From Candidatus Aminicenantes bacterium UBA2190 (GTDB taxonomy: Bacteria; Acidobacteriota; Aminicenantia; UBA2199): DNA of 46,589 nt. The DNA lies in NCBI GenBank assembly GCA_002335385.1, contig DCVK01000036.1:1-46589 (forward strand), written 5' to 3'. The notes under the pieces are model-generated. The model saw only the letters and a list, made by a program, of their open reading frames with translations. It did no database searches and had not been told where the DNA came from. This document shows, piece by piece, positions 31,985-39,746 of the stretch. Within the stretch, counting starts at the first letter, position 1. The number at the start of each line of letters is the position of its first letter. A program made the translations under genes and the position numbers.

Positions 31985-33061
31985 ATGTCCCAGAGAATGA
32001 TAAAACAGTTCATGGAGATGGTGCAGATCGACAGCGAATCGGGCAACGAAGCCCGCTTCATCGATTATCTCCTGAAGGAATTCAAGAAATTGGGGGCTGT
32101 CGCCAGAAAAGACGCCTATGGCAACCTGGTGGCCAAACTGCCGGCCCTGAACAGCCGAAGCAAGGAACCGGTCCTGCTCTCCTGCCATGCCGACACCGTC
32201 CAGCCCGGAAAAGGCATCCAACCGAAGCTGGTCAAGGGCGTGATCCGCTCCGCCGGCGACACCATCCTGGGCGCCGACGACAAGGCCGGCATCGCCGAGA
32301 TGCTCGAGGCGCTGCGCGTGGCCAAGGTCAGGCCGCCGGTCGAGGTGGCCATCAGCCGCCAGGAGGAAGTGGGGCTGTTCGGCGTCAAGAATATGGACTT
32401 CAGACTGATAACCGCCAAGCGCGGTTTTCTGCTGGACAACGACACCCTCGACACCATCGTCATCGGCGGCCCCTCCTACTTCGCCATCGACGTCGAGGTC
32501 CAGGGGCGCTCGGCCCACGCCGGCATGGAGCCCGAGAAGGGCATCAACGCCATCGCCGCCGCCGCCAGGGCCATCGCCGCCCTGAAGCTGGGGCGGCTCG
32601 ACCATGAAACCACGGCCAACGTCGGCGTGATCAGCGGCGGCATCATCCGCAACGGCGTCCCGGCGACCGCCTGCTTCCTGGCCGAGTGCCGCAGCCTGAA
32701 GCACCGCAAGGCCCGCGCCCTGGCCGACAGGATGGAGAAGACGATCCGGCGCGAGGTGGCCAAGCTCGGCGCCAAGGCAACCGTCAAGGTCGACAACCTG
32801 TGCCAGGCGGTGGAGATCGCCCCCGACGCCTGGACCGTGACCACCGCCCAGAAGGCGCTGAAAACGGTCGGCATCAAGGCCCGGACCACCTTCATCACCG
32901 GCTTCACCGACGCCTCGATCTACAACAACCGGGGGATCGAGATGGCGGTGGTGGGCATCGGCGCCCGCGACGAGCATTCCACCACGGAGCACATCCTCGT
33001 CGCCGACATGGAAAAGGCCCTGCGCATGCTGGTGGAGATCCTGAGGCTGTCGGCAGGGTAA
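31985..33061 (+). CDS. M20-family metallopeptidase (peptidase T-like)
   Basis: 358 aa. Di-zinc ligands and catalytic residues are visible: H68 with D70 (SCHADTV), D98 (GADDKAG), E127-E128 (SRQEEVG), D151 or D153 (LDND) and H331 (DEHST). A lid/dimer domain (about 165-290) contains GRSAHAG. The family removes N-terminal residues from di- or tripeptides in the cytoplasm; the EEVG and GADDKAG forms are as in PepT/CPG2-like M20 enzymes. GAGGTG lies before the ATG. Not in an operon with the S23 gene as far as spacing shows (59 bases). Confidence 0.88.
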   Translation: MSQRMIKQFMEMVQIDSESGNEARFIDYLLKEFKKLGAVARKDAYGNLVAKLPALNSRSKEPVLLSCHADTVQPGKGIQPKLVKGVIRSAGDTILGADDKAGIAEMLEALRVAKVRPPVEVAISRQEEVGLFGVKNMDFRLITAKRGFLLDNDTLDTIVIGGPSYFAIDVEVQGRSAHAGMEPEKGINAIAAAARAIAALKLGRLDHETTANVGVISGGIIRNGVPATACFLAECRSLKHRKARALADRMEKTIRREVAKLGAKATVKVDNLCQAVEIAPDAWTVTTAQKALKTVGIKARTTFITGFTDASIYNNRGIEMAVVGIGARDEHSTTEHILVADMEKALRMLVEILRLSAG

Positions 33062-33129
33062 CAAAGCAAAGAACTCAGGACGGAAGTTGAATGAACTACG
33101 TGACGCGTGACAAGGAAGAATGGGACCCT

Positions 33130-33178
33130 GCGCAAGGCGCAGGGTTCAGGGTGTAAGGCGTAGGGCGAAAGGCATAGG
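33130..33178. repeat. seven consecutive 7-base units (GNNNARG type)
   Basis: Starting at 33130 the sequence divides into GCGCAAG, GCGCAGG and five more units, each beginning G and ending AG or GG, without a single slip. Coding potential is nil. Confidence 0.7.
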
Positions 33179-33204
33179 AAAATAGCAAGGAAGCGATCTG
33201 TCGT

Positions 33205-33231
33205 GATTCGTGATTCGTGATTCGTGATTCG
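33205..33231. repeat. 7-base tandem repeat, GATTCGT x 4
   Basis: Three perfect GATTCGT copies and one six-base copy directly follow the previous heptad array after 26 bases. The units share no sequence with that array, only the 7-base period. Confidence 0.85.
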
Positions 33232-33285
33232 AAGCAAATTGTTTCCTGTGCTTTCTGCTGTCACTGACAAGTTCACAGAAATTGA

Positions 33286-33460
33286 AATTCAATCTTCTAT
33301 CTTGCTAACACTATCACTAACACTAACACTTTTGCGCGTAGAGCTTCCTGCTGACACTGACACTGCCACTGAAATTCAATCGGCTCTCCTGCTACCACTA
33401 CCACTATCACTCCCACTAATTTCATTGAATTTCTTGCTGACACTGACACTGACACTATAA
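33286..33460. repeat. array of 6-base CTRACA units in about 40-base higher-order repeats
   Basis: Four blocks each start with a pyrimidine run and CTTGCT or CCTGCT, continue with CTAACA, CTGACA or CTACCA units, and are separated by GAAATTCAAT or its relatives. The same words occur in the N-terminal coding part of the HD gene at 15931-15962. Confidence 0.75.
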
Positions 33461-33482
33461 GATCATAAATTCCCAGGAACGG

Positions 33483-33977
33483 CTATTGCGTCGCGGAATA
33501 GTAGACGAGCAGGTTCTGTTCGGTGGTCTCGGTGTGGCCGTCGACGTCGGTGAGGGTCACGAAAACATCCAGGTTGTCCGGGGGATCGCCGGGAAAGAGC
33601 CTGCCCGCGTAGGGGCGCTTGTCGTTTTCGTCGGCGAAGTTCACGCTCTGCAGGATGAAGATCGAGGTGTCGTTGTGCCGGACCAGGCCGAAGGCGGCGA
33701 ATGGGACGTAATCCTGGAAGTTGCCGCTGTTGACCTCCAGCAGCTTCGTTTTTTTGGCCTTGAAGACGATCCGCCAGTCGCCGACCACGGCGTCGATATT
33801 GTTCCAGCTCACCAGGGTGAAGAACACCCTGGCCGAGGTCTCGTTGCGGGTCGAGTTGAAGGAGACGTTCCCCTCGCCCGAGGAGATCCAGTAGAGGTCC
33901 TTTTCCTTCCTGCACGACGGGGAAAGAAAGGCCAGGCCCAGGACCAGAGCCGAAAGGGTGATGGTCTTGTTCTTCAT
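33483..33977 (-). CDS. lipoprotein of unknown function, 164 aa
   Basis: ATG 33977 has GGGAGG upstream and begins MKNKTITLSALVLGLAFLSPSC; the LSPSC lipobox sets the lipidated cysteine at residue 22. The mature part is beta-rich (SGEGNVSFNSTRNETSARVFFTL, DWRIVFKAKKTKLLEV, DVFVTLTDVDGHTETTEQNLLVYYS), like an Ig-like or FN3-like single domain. It is not recognised. The gene is set between two tandem-repeat-rich gaps with no operon partner. Confidence 0.72.
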   Translation of the reverse strand: MKNKTITLSALVLGLAFLSPSCRKEKDLYWISSGEGNVSFNSTRNETSARVFFTLVSWNNIDAVVGDWRIVFKAKKTKLLEVNSGNFQDYVPFAAFGLVRHNDTSIFILQSVNFADENDKRPYAGRLFPGDPPDNLDVFVTLTDVDGHTETTEQNLLVYYSATQ

Positions 33978-34012
33978 GCTGCGCCTCCCGGGGAGAATCA
34001 TTAAGAATAGAT

Positions 34013-34052
34013 TATAGGGGTAAAGGGGTGGAGAGGTAAAGGGGTAAAGAAA
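34013..34052. repeat. 8-base tandem units (TAAAGGGG type)
   Basis: Five octads (TATAGGGG, TAAAGGGG and variants) run in phase, followed after 22 bases by the heptad array at 34075. Confidence 0.65.
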
Positions 34053-34074
34053 GGCAAAAGTAAGAAAACGGCAT

Positions 34075-34151
34075 CAGGTGAGAGGTCAGAGGTGAGAGGT
34101 GAGAGGTTGGAGGTCAGACGACAGAGGTCAGAAGACAGAAGTCAGATGAAG
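34075..34151. repeat. eleven consecutive 7-base units (GAGGTCA type)
   Basis: From 34075 every seventh base begins a unit such as GAGGTCA, GAGGTGA or GAAGACA, with no slip over 77 bases. Later units drift to GAAGTCA and GATGAAG. Confidence 0.8.
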
Positions 34152-34373
34152 AGGGAAGATGACATTTTAAAGCAAAAGTTTAAAGTTCAAAGTACAAAGT
34201 TTAAAGTAAGAAAACCACTTCACAGAGAAAAGGCGCTGGAAGGGTCTTCGTTTTGGAAATTGGAATTTGGGATTTGGGATTTGTTTGGAATTTGGTGCTT
34301 GGTGCTTGGAATTTTAGTTTTACTATTACTGCTTCTCTTCCCGTCAACCGTCTACCGTCAACCGTAAACCGAT
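34151..34373. repeat. 223-base composite repeat, left copy
   Basis: Contains three different heptad arrays in a row: AAAGTTT-type (34175-34209), TTGGAAT/TTGGTGC-type (34253-34312, one 4-base slip) and CCGTCAA-type (34341-34375). The middle has AGAAAAGGCGCTG, shared with the right copy at 38867-39089. Same orientation and same length as that copy, with scattered substitutions. Confidence 0.85.
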
Positions 34374-34388
34374 CTGCCAGTAATTGAT

Positions 34389-35351
34389 CTAGGCAGGATA
34401 TTGCCCGTATTTCAATTCCCTGAGCACGATGACGCTGCGGAAATCGGCGATGTCGGCGGCGAACGCCGTGCGCAGGCGGCGCATGAAGGCCAGGAACTCG
34501 TCGCCGGGGCCGGTCATCAGCTCCACCTCCAGGTCCCAGCTGCCGATGGTCTTGACCAGGAAGATCACCTCGGGCCGCGAGCGCAGCCAGGCGGAGAGCC
34601 CGTCCAGGGCCGCGCCGGCCGGGCGCTCCAGGCGCAGGAAGACCTTGCGGTAGGTGCGGCCCAGCAGCACGTGGTCGATCTTGGCGCCGAAGCCGGCGAT
34701 CGCCCCGCTCTTTTTCAGGGCGCGCAGCCGGACGGCGGCGAGCGCCGGCGAGATGCGGCAGCGCCGCGAGAGGGCGGCCAGAGAGAGGCGGCCGTTGCGG
34801 CTGAGCTCGGCCAGCAGCCGGCGGTCGATGGCGTCGATCTCCAGCGGGCCGCCCCGGCTCTCCAGGACCACGCCGGCATTGTCGGCACCACCGGCCAGGA
34901 AGCGCCAGGGGAGGAACTCGATGCGCGTGGCCAGCGAGAAGTATTTCTCCTGGAACAGGGGGCCGAACTGCCCGAGGATATCGTCGTAGGCCGACTCGAA
35001 CGCCGGCACCCCCTGGGCCCAGACGACGAACTCCAGGTCGAAGTCGCCGTCGAGCTGGGTGAGCCAGGAGACGTCGGAGCGAGTGAGCAGGTGGTCGAGC
35101 AGCTCCTTTTCGCGCGCCTCGGTGAGGCGCTGGAACCTGACGAAGACGCGGAAGTGGTCGAAGCCCAGGCGGAAGATGTTGGGGACGGCGAAGAAGCCGG
35201 TCAGGACGCCGCGGCGCTGCAGGCCGCGCAGGCGGTAGCCAAGGCGCTGCTTGGACAGCCGCAGCTTCTCGGCCAGGCGGGTCAGGCTCTCGCGGCCGTT
35301 GAGGCTCAGCTCGCGCAAAATGGCCCGGTCGGTTTCGTCAAAGGCACTCAT
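34389..35351 (-). CDS. tandem Lrp/AsnC-family transcription regulator
   Basis: 320 aa made of two complete Lrp-type modules: HTH at 4-52 (FDETDRAILRELSLNGRESL, then LRLSKQRLGYRLRGLQRRGVL) with its ligand/oligomer domain to about 165, then HTH at 172-221 (IDAIDRRLLAELSRNGRLSL) and a second domain to 320. Usual members have one module (about 150 aa). The start is uncertain: ATGs at 35351 and 35360 and a GTG at 35378 all lack a ribosome site, and TAGAAT lies just upstream, so the message may be leaderless. It is divergent from the dehydrogenase operon at 35533 across 180 bases, so it is probably its regulator, responding to an amino acid. Confidence 0.82.
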   Translation of the reverse strand: MSAFDETDRAILRELSLNGRESLTRLAEKLRLSKQRLGYRLRGLQRRGVLTGFFAVPNIFRLGFDHFRVFVRFQRLTEAREKELLDHLLTRSDVSWLTQLDGDFDLEFVVWAQGVPAFESAYDDILGQFGPLFQEKYFSLATRIEFLPWRFLAGGADNAGVVLESRGGPLEIDAIDRRLLAELSRNGRLSLAALSRRCRISPALAAVRLRALKKSGAIAGFGAKIDHVLLGRTYRKVFLRLERPAGAALDGLSAWLRSRPEVIFLVKTIGSWDLEVELMTGPGDEFLAFMRRLRTAFAADIADFRSVIVLRELKYGQYPA

Positions 35352-35532
35352 TATGTTCATTTGTTCATATTCTATCACTTTTTTTTACAATTACTACTTA
35401 AAATCCAATTCAATGGTGTTTTGTTAAACTTTTGATATTTTTATCATAATTTCATTCTCCTAATAAAAAAGTTATGCTATATGTATAACACAAGCTTTTT
35501 TCAGGACAGGAAAAGAGCCGGAGGTCAGCGGC
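35352..35532. promoter_or_regulatory. AT-rich divergent control region
   Basis: About 180 bases, strikingly AT-rich against the GC-rich genes on both sides. TTATGCTATATGTATAACA at 35471-35489 offers TATAAC-like and TATGCT-like -10 boxes for the + strand genes. AT-rich runs (TTTGATATTTTTATCATAA near 35430) suit Lrp binding. Precise sites cannot be fixed by eye. Confidence 0.45.
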
Positions 35533-37605
35533 ATGAGCAAGCAGCGGCGCATTCTCGAGCACCCGGTCCTGCCGGTGGAGCCGGGGGAGACGGTCACGTT
35601 CTACTGGAACGGCGAGCCCGTGGAGGGCAGGAAGGGCGAGGCCCTCTCCTCGGCGCTGATCGCCGCCGGCGTCGACGCCTTCGGACGCAACGCCCACGAC
35701 CACGCGCCGCAGGGGATCTTCTGCGCCAACGGCCAGTGCTCCAAGTGCCTGGTGATCGCCGACGGCAAGCCGGTGAAATCGTGCATGACGCCGCTGCGGG
35801 AAGGGATGAAGGTGAACGCGGCCGACGACCTGCCCGAGCTGCCGGAGACCGGCGAGGCGGCCAGGATCGGCGACGTGCCCGAGGTCCGGGTCGATGTGCT
35901 GGTCATCGGCGCCGGGCCGGCCGGTCTGTCGGCCGCCGTCGAGCTGGGGCGGCTGGGCATCGCCACCCTGCTGGTCGACGACAAGCACGAGCCGGGCGGC
36001 AAGCTGGTGCTGCAGACGCACAAGTTCTTCGGCTCCGTCGAGGATTCGCAGGCCGGGACGCGCGGCATCCGCATCGGCCGCAAGCTGGCGGAAGCGGTGG
36101 CCGCCGACCCGCACGTGACCATATGGCCGGACAGCACCGCGCTCTACGTCTACTCCGACCGCAAGGTCGGCATCCTGCGCAACGGCAAGTATCACCTGGT
36201 CAGCCCCAGGGTGATCCTCAACGCCGCCGGCGCCCGCGAAAAGTCGCTGGTCTTCCCCGGCAACCACCTGATCGGCGTCTACGGCGCCGGCGCCTTCCAG
36301 ACCCTGGTCAACCGCGACCTGGTGCGGCCGGCGAGCCGCCTGTTCATCGTCGGCGGCGGCAACGTCGGCCTCATCGCCGGCTACCACGCCATCCAGGCGG
36401 GGATCACCGTGGTCGGCCTGGCCGAGGCGCTGCCCGAGTGCGGCGGCTACAAGGTCCACGCCGACAAGCTGAAGCGGCTGGGCGTGCCCATCTACACCTC
36501 GCACACCGTGCTGTCGGCCAACGGCAGTGAGCGCGTCGAGTCGGTGACCATCGCCCGCGTCGACGAGCGTTTCCGCCCCGTCGCCGGCACGGAACGGACC
36601 TTCGCCTGCGACACGCTGCTGGTCGCCGTCGGCCTCGACCCCATCGCCGAGTTCACCGCCCAGGCGCAGGAGGCGGGATTGCCGGTGTTCGCCGCCGGCG
36701 ACGCCGCCGAGATCGCCGAGGCCTCCTCGGCCATGTTCAACGGCCGCATCGCCGGCCTGGCCGTGGCCAGGGCCCTGGGCGCCAAGGTCGAGGAGGTCCC
36801 CGCCGCCTGGCAGGCCAAGGCCGAGCTGCTCAAGTCCCACCCCGGCAAGATCGAGCCCCAGGTCTTCCCCGAGGCCGAGGAGGGGGTGATGCCGGTCATC
36901 CACTGCCTGCAGGAAATTCCCTGCAACCCCTGCTCGACCGTCTGCCCCACCGAGTCGATCCGCATGGACGGCGACCCGCTGCTGGGGCTGCCGCGCTACG
37001 ACGGCCGCTGCATCGGCTGCGCCAAGTGCGTGCTGGTCTGCCCGGGGCTGGCCGTCACCCTGGTCGACTACCGCCGCGACCGGGAGATGCCCATCGTCAC
37101 CGTCCCCTACGAGATGTCGCACGTGCCGCTGGCCGTCGGCGACAAGGTCGCCGGCGTAGACATCGACGGCAACCGCCTGGGCGATTTCGAGGTGGCGGCC
37201 GTGCAGCAGAACCGCGAGAACCTGACCCGCCTGGTGCGCCTGCGCGTTCCCCGCGCTTTGGCCAAGCGGGTGGTGGCCTTCCGCCTCCAGGGCGACGAGG
37301 CGACGAAGCCGATGCCGGAGGCTGCGGCCACGGGCGAGAACCCGGCCATGGCCTGCCTGTGCGAGCGGGTATCGGCCGAAGACGTGCGCCGCCTGATCCG
37401 CTCCGGCGTCACCGACATCAACCAGATCAAGGCCGTCACCCGCGCCGGCATGGGCGCCTGCGGCGGCAAGTCGTGCGACACCCTCATCCGCTCCATCTTC
37501 CGCCAGGAGGGGATCGACCCCGGGCGCATCACCCCCGGCACCAAACGGCCGCTGTTCGTCGAGGTGCCGCTGGGCATTCTGGCCGGCGAAGGCAAGGGGG
37601 AGTGA
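35533..37605 (+). CDS. multi-domain FAD/NAD and Fe-S amino-acid dehydrogenase subunit (HcnA-HcnB/PDH1-alpha-like fusion)
   Basis: 690 aa. In order: 2Fe-2S plant-ferredoxin-like domain (C64, C69, C72, C84); FAD-binding pyridine-nucleotide-disulphide oxidoreductase with VLVIGAGPAG (123-131) and a second Rossmann site LFIVGGGNVG (270-279); a dicluster-type ferredoxin segment C464-x2-C467-x3-C471 and C493-x2-C496-x2-C499-x3-C503; and a BFD-like 2Fe-2S C-terminal domain (C608, C610, C643, C648). This unites what are separate alpha, gamma and delta subunits in archaeal L-proline dehydrogenase PDH1 or hydrogen cyanide synthase/opine oxidase sets. The partner FAD subunit follows after 2 bases. It oxidises an amino or imino acid and passes electrons to an unknown acceptor. 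Confidence 0.85.
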   Translation: MSKQRRILEHPVLPVEPGETVTFYWNGEPVEGRKGEALSSALIAAGVDAFGRNAHDHAPQGIFCANGQCSKCLVIADGKPVKSCMTPLREGMKVNAADDLPELPETGEAARIGDVPEVRVDVLVIGAGPAGLSAAVELGRLGIATLLVDDKHEPGGKLVLQTHKFFGSVEDSQAGTRGIRIGRKLAEAVAADPHVTIWPDSTALYVYSDRKVGILRNGKYHLVSPRVILNAAGAREKSLVFPGNHLIGVYGAGAFQTLVNRDLVRPASRLFIVGGGNVGLIAGYHAIQAGITVVGLAEALPECGGYKVHADKLKRLGVPIYTSHTVLSANGSERVESVTIARVDERFRPVAGTERTFACDTLLVAVGLDPIAEFTAQAQEAGLPVFAAGDAAEIAEASSAMFNGRIAGLAVARALGAKVEEVPAAWQAKAELLKSHPGKIEPQVFPEAEEGVMPVIHCLQEIPCNPCSTVCPTESIRMDGDPLLGLPRYDGRCIGCAKCVLVCPGLAVTLVDYRRDREMPIVTVPYEMSHVPLAVGDKVAGVDIDGNRLGDFEVAAVQQNRENLTRLVRLRVPRALAKRVVAFRLQGDEATKPMPEAAATGENPAMACLCERVSAEDVRRLIRSGVTDINQIKAVTRAGMGACGGKSCDTLIRSIFRQEGIDPGRITPGTKRPLFVEVPLGILAGEGKGE

Positions 37606-37607
37606 CC

Positions 37608-38762
37608 ATGGGCAAGAAATACGACGTCATCGTCATCGGCGCCGGCTCGGTGGGCGTGCCGACGGCTCTTTCCCTGGCCCGCGCCGGCATCCGGGTCCTG
37701 GTGCTGGACGAGCTGGCCTCGCCGGGACAGATGAGCAACAAGAAGGCCATCGGCGGCATCCGCGCCACCCACTCCGACTTCGGCAAGATCAGGGTCTGCC
37801 AGCGCAGCATCGAGATCTTCGCCAACTGGAAGGAGAAGGAGGGCGACGACATCGGCTGGCTGAGCAACGGCTACAGCTATCCAGCCTATTCCCCCGACAT
37901 GGAGAAGAAGTTCAGGGACCTGATGAAGGTGCAGCACGGCTTCGGGCTCAACATCCGCTGGGTCTCGCCCGGGGAGTACAACAAGCTGGTGCCGGGGATC
38001 AACATGGAGGGGCTGCGCGGCTCCACCTACTCGCCCGAGGACGGCAGCGCCTCGCCGCTGCTGGCCGTGAACGCCTTCTACTTCAAGAGCGTCGCGGCCG
38101 GCGCCGGGTACCGCTTCAACGAGAAGGTCACCCGCCTGCGCCTGGAGAAGGGCCGGGTGGCGGCGGTCGTCACCGACAAGGGCGAGTACGGCTGCGGCCA
38201 GCTGATCAACGCCGCCGGCAACAGCGGCCGCGACATCGCCCGCCTGGCCGGCCTCGACGTGCCCGTGGTCCCCGACAACCACGAGGGGGCGATCACCGAG
38301 CCGGTCAAGCGCTTCTTCGGCCCGATGGTGGTCGACATCCGCCCCGAGCCCGGCTCGGCCAACTACTATTTCTACCAGAACAACGAGGGGCAGGTGGTCT
38401 TCTGCATCACCCCCGACCCCCCGATCCTCGGGGTGCTCAACGAGTCGACCTCGGCGTTCTTCCCGCAGGTGGCCAGGCGCATGGTCCAGCTGTATCCCCG
38501 CCTGGCGTCGCTGCGCGTGCGCCGCTCCTGGCGCGGCCAGTACCCCATGACCCCCGACGGCTTCCCCATCGTCGGCCGCGACGCGGCGGTCGGGAACTAC
38601 ATCCACGCCGTGGGCATGTGCGGCCAGGGCTTCATGCTGGGGCCGGGCCTCGGCGAGCTGCTCACGCGCATTATCAAGAGCGAAGAGACTGCCGATGACC
38701 TGCGCATCCTCGAGAGTTTTTTGCCTGACCGAGAATTCAAGGGAGTCGAAGCGCTTAAATAG
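37608..38762 (+). CDS. FAD-dependent oxidoreductase (DAO family; PDH1-beta / HcnC-like)
   Basis: 384 aa. FAD site VIVIGAGSVG (7-16) at the N-terminus and the C-terminal DAO motif VGRDAAVGNYIHAVGMCGQGFMLGPGLGEL (about 321-350). This fold oxidises proline, hydroxyproline, sarcosine, glycine or D-amino acids; the closest general pattern is the catalytic beta subunit of proline dehydrogenase-type complexes. AAGGGGGAG lies upstream, and the start is 2 bases after the stop of the electron-transfer subunit, so they are translated together. Substrate unknown, but the neighbouring Lrp regulator favours a standard amino acid. Confidence 0.85.
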   Translation: MGKKYDVIVIGAGSVGVPTALSLARAGIRVLVLDELASPGQMSNKKAIGGIRATHSDFGKIRVCQRSIEIFANWKEKEGDDIGWLSNGYSYPAYSPDMEKKFRDLMKVQHGFGLNIRWVSPGEYNKLVPGINMEGLRGSTYSPEDGSASPLLAVNAFYFKSVAAGAGYRFNEKVTRLRLEKGRVAAVVTDKGEYGCGQLINAAGNSGRDIARLAGLDVPVVPDNHEGAITEPVKRFFGPMVVDIRPEPGSANYYFYQNNEGQVVFCITPDPPILGVLNESTSAFFPQVARRMVQLYPRLASLRVRRSWRGQYPMTPDGFPIVGRDAAVGNYIHAVGMCGQGFMLGPGLGELLTRIIKSEETADDLRILESFLPDREFKGVEALK

Positions 38763-38790
38763 CAGAAGAGAGCGTCAAAGTGAAGACCAA

Positions 38791-38825
38791 GTTCGACGTT
38801 CGAGGTTCGAAGTTCGACGTTAAAA
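38791..38825. repeat. 7-base tandem units, GTTCGAC type
   Basis: Five heptads (GTTCGAC, GTTCGAG, GTTCGAA, GTTCGAC, GTTAAAA) in phase, just upstream of the right composite repeat, in the 364-base gap after the dehydrogenase operon. Confidence 0.8.
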
Positions 38826-38866
38826 AGAAAAAGAAGTAGTCAGCAGACAGTAGGAAGAAAAGGCAA

Positions 38867-39089
38867 AAGGGAAGATGACATTCCAAAGTAAAAGTTTAAA
38901 GTTTAAAGTACAAAGTTTTAAGTAGGAAATGCCATTCACGGAAAAAAGGCGCTGAAGGGGCTTTTGTTTTGGAAATTGGAATTTGGAATTTGGGATTTGT
39001 TTGGAATTTGGTGCTTGGTGCTTGGAATATTAGTCTTACGATTACTTCTTTTCTTCCCGTCAACCGTGTACCGTCTACCGTAAACCGAT
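38867..39089. repeat. 223-base composite repeat, right copy
   Basis: Same order of blocks as 34151-34373: GGGAAGATGACATT, AAAGTTT heptads, AAAGGCGCTG, TTGGAAT/TTGGTGC heptads, CTTCCCGTCAACCG, CCGTNNA heptads ending AAACCGAT. Direct orientation, identical length. Confidence 0.85.
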
Positions 39090-39126
39090 TCCCTTCTTTT
39101 TCTTGCTGACTGCTAACGTCTAACAT

Positions 39127-39549
39127 CTATAGCAGTTGTTTTCCAACCGCCGCCAATACCGAGAAAACGATGGCCCACAGGACCGAACCCACCGCCAGCC
39201 AGGGCAATAAACGCCGCGGCGGCGCGCCCAGGACCAGGCCGAAGGCCGCGCCCAGCGGCGAACCGACCAGCAGCGGCGCCAGCAGCCCCCAGCCGATGAC
39301 GCCGTAGCGCTGCCAGACGCGCCAGAGCAGCCCGCTCTTCTCCTCGAGCTGCTCGCGCTTTTTGCGCTTCTGCAGCCAGGCCTTGACGCGTTCTCCCAGC
39401 AGGATCACCACGGAGCCGCCGCATACGGCACCGGAAGCGGCGACAGCGCAGACCAGCACGGGGTCCAGGCCCATGGCCACGCCGGCGGGCGCGGCGGCCC
39501 AGAGCTCGGCCACGCCCAGGGCGAAAAGGATGATCAGCTTCCAGAACAT
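39127..39549 (-). CDS. small multi-drug export family membrane protein
   Basis: 140 aa from ATG 39549 (MFWKLIILFALGVAELWAAA), preceded by AAGGAG. Four membrane helices are visible. The opening VAELWAAAPAGVAMGLDP and GGSVVILLGERVKAWL are typical of the Sm_multidrug_ex (PF06695-like) family, distant from EmrE and closer to DedA-like folds; a transport role is only presumed. It is divergent from the barrel gene at 39747. The longer frame to 39723 covers the promoter region and was rejected. Confidence 0.78.
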   Translation of the reverse strand: MFWKLIILFALGVAELWAAAPAGVAMGLDPVLVCAVAASGAVCGGSVVILLGERVKAWLQKRKKREQLEEKSGLLWRVWQRYGVIGWGLLAPLLVGSPLGAAFGLVLGAPPRRLLPWLAVGSVLWAIVFSVLAAVGKQLL

Positions 39550-39746
39550 TTCCCGACTCCTTGCGCGCCGCCATTGTATCCCGCCGGCAGCGGCGAGTAA
39601 ACCGGCGCCGCGCCCGCCCCGGCGCGGAGCTGCCGCGCCGATTGCATTTTCCGCCGTTTTGCGGTATTTTTGTCTTTCGCCGATCGCCGCCCTCCCCGAA
39701 TCGCTCCAGGGAAGAAGCGGCACGACACCGTTCCGCGGGAGGAAAA

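Noticed and set aside
33202..33460. CRISPR array
   Set aside because: Repeats are 6-7 bases with no 25-35 base spacers and there is no cas gene in the window.
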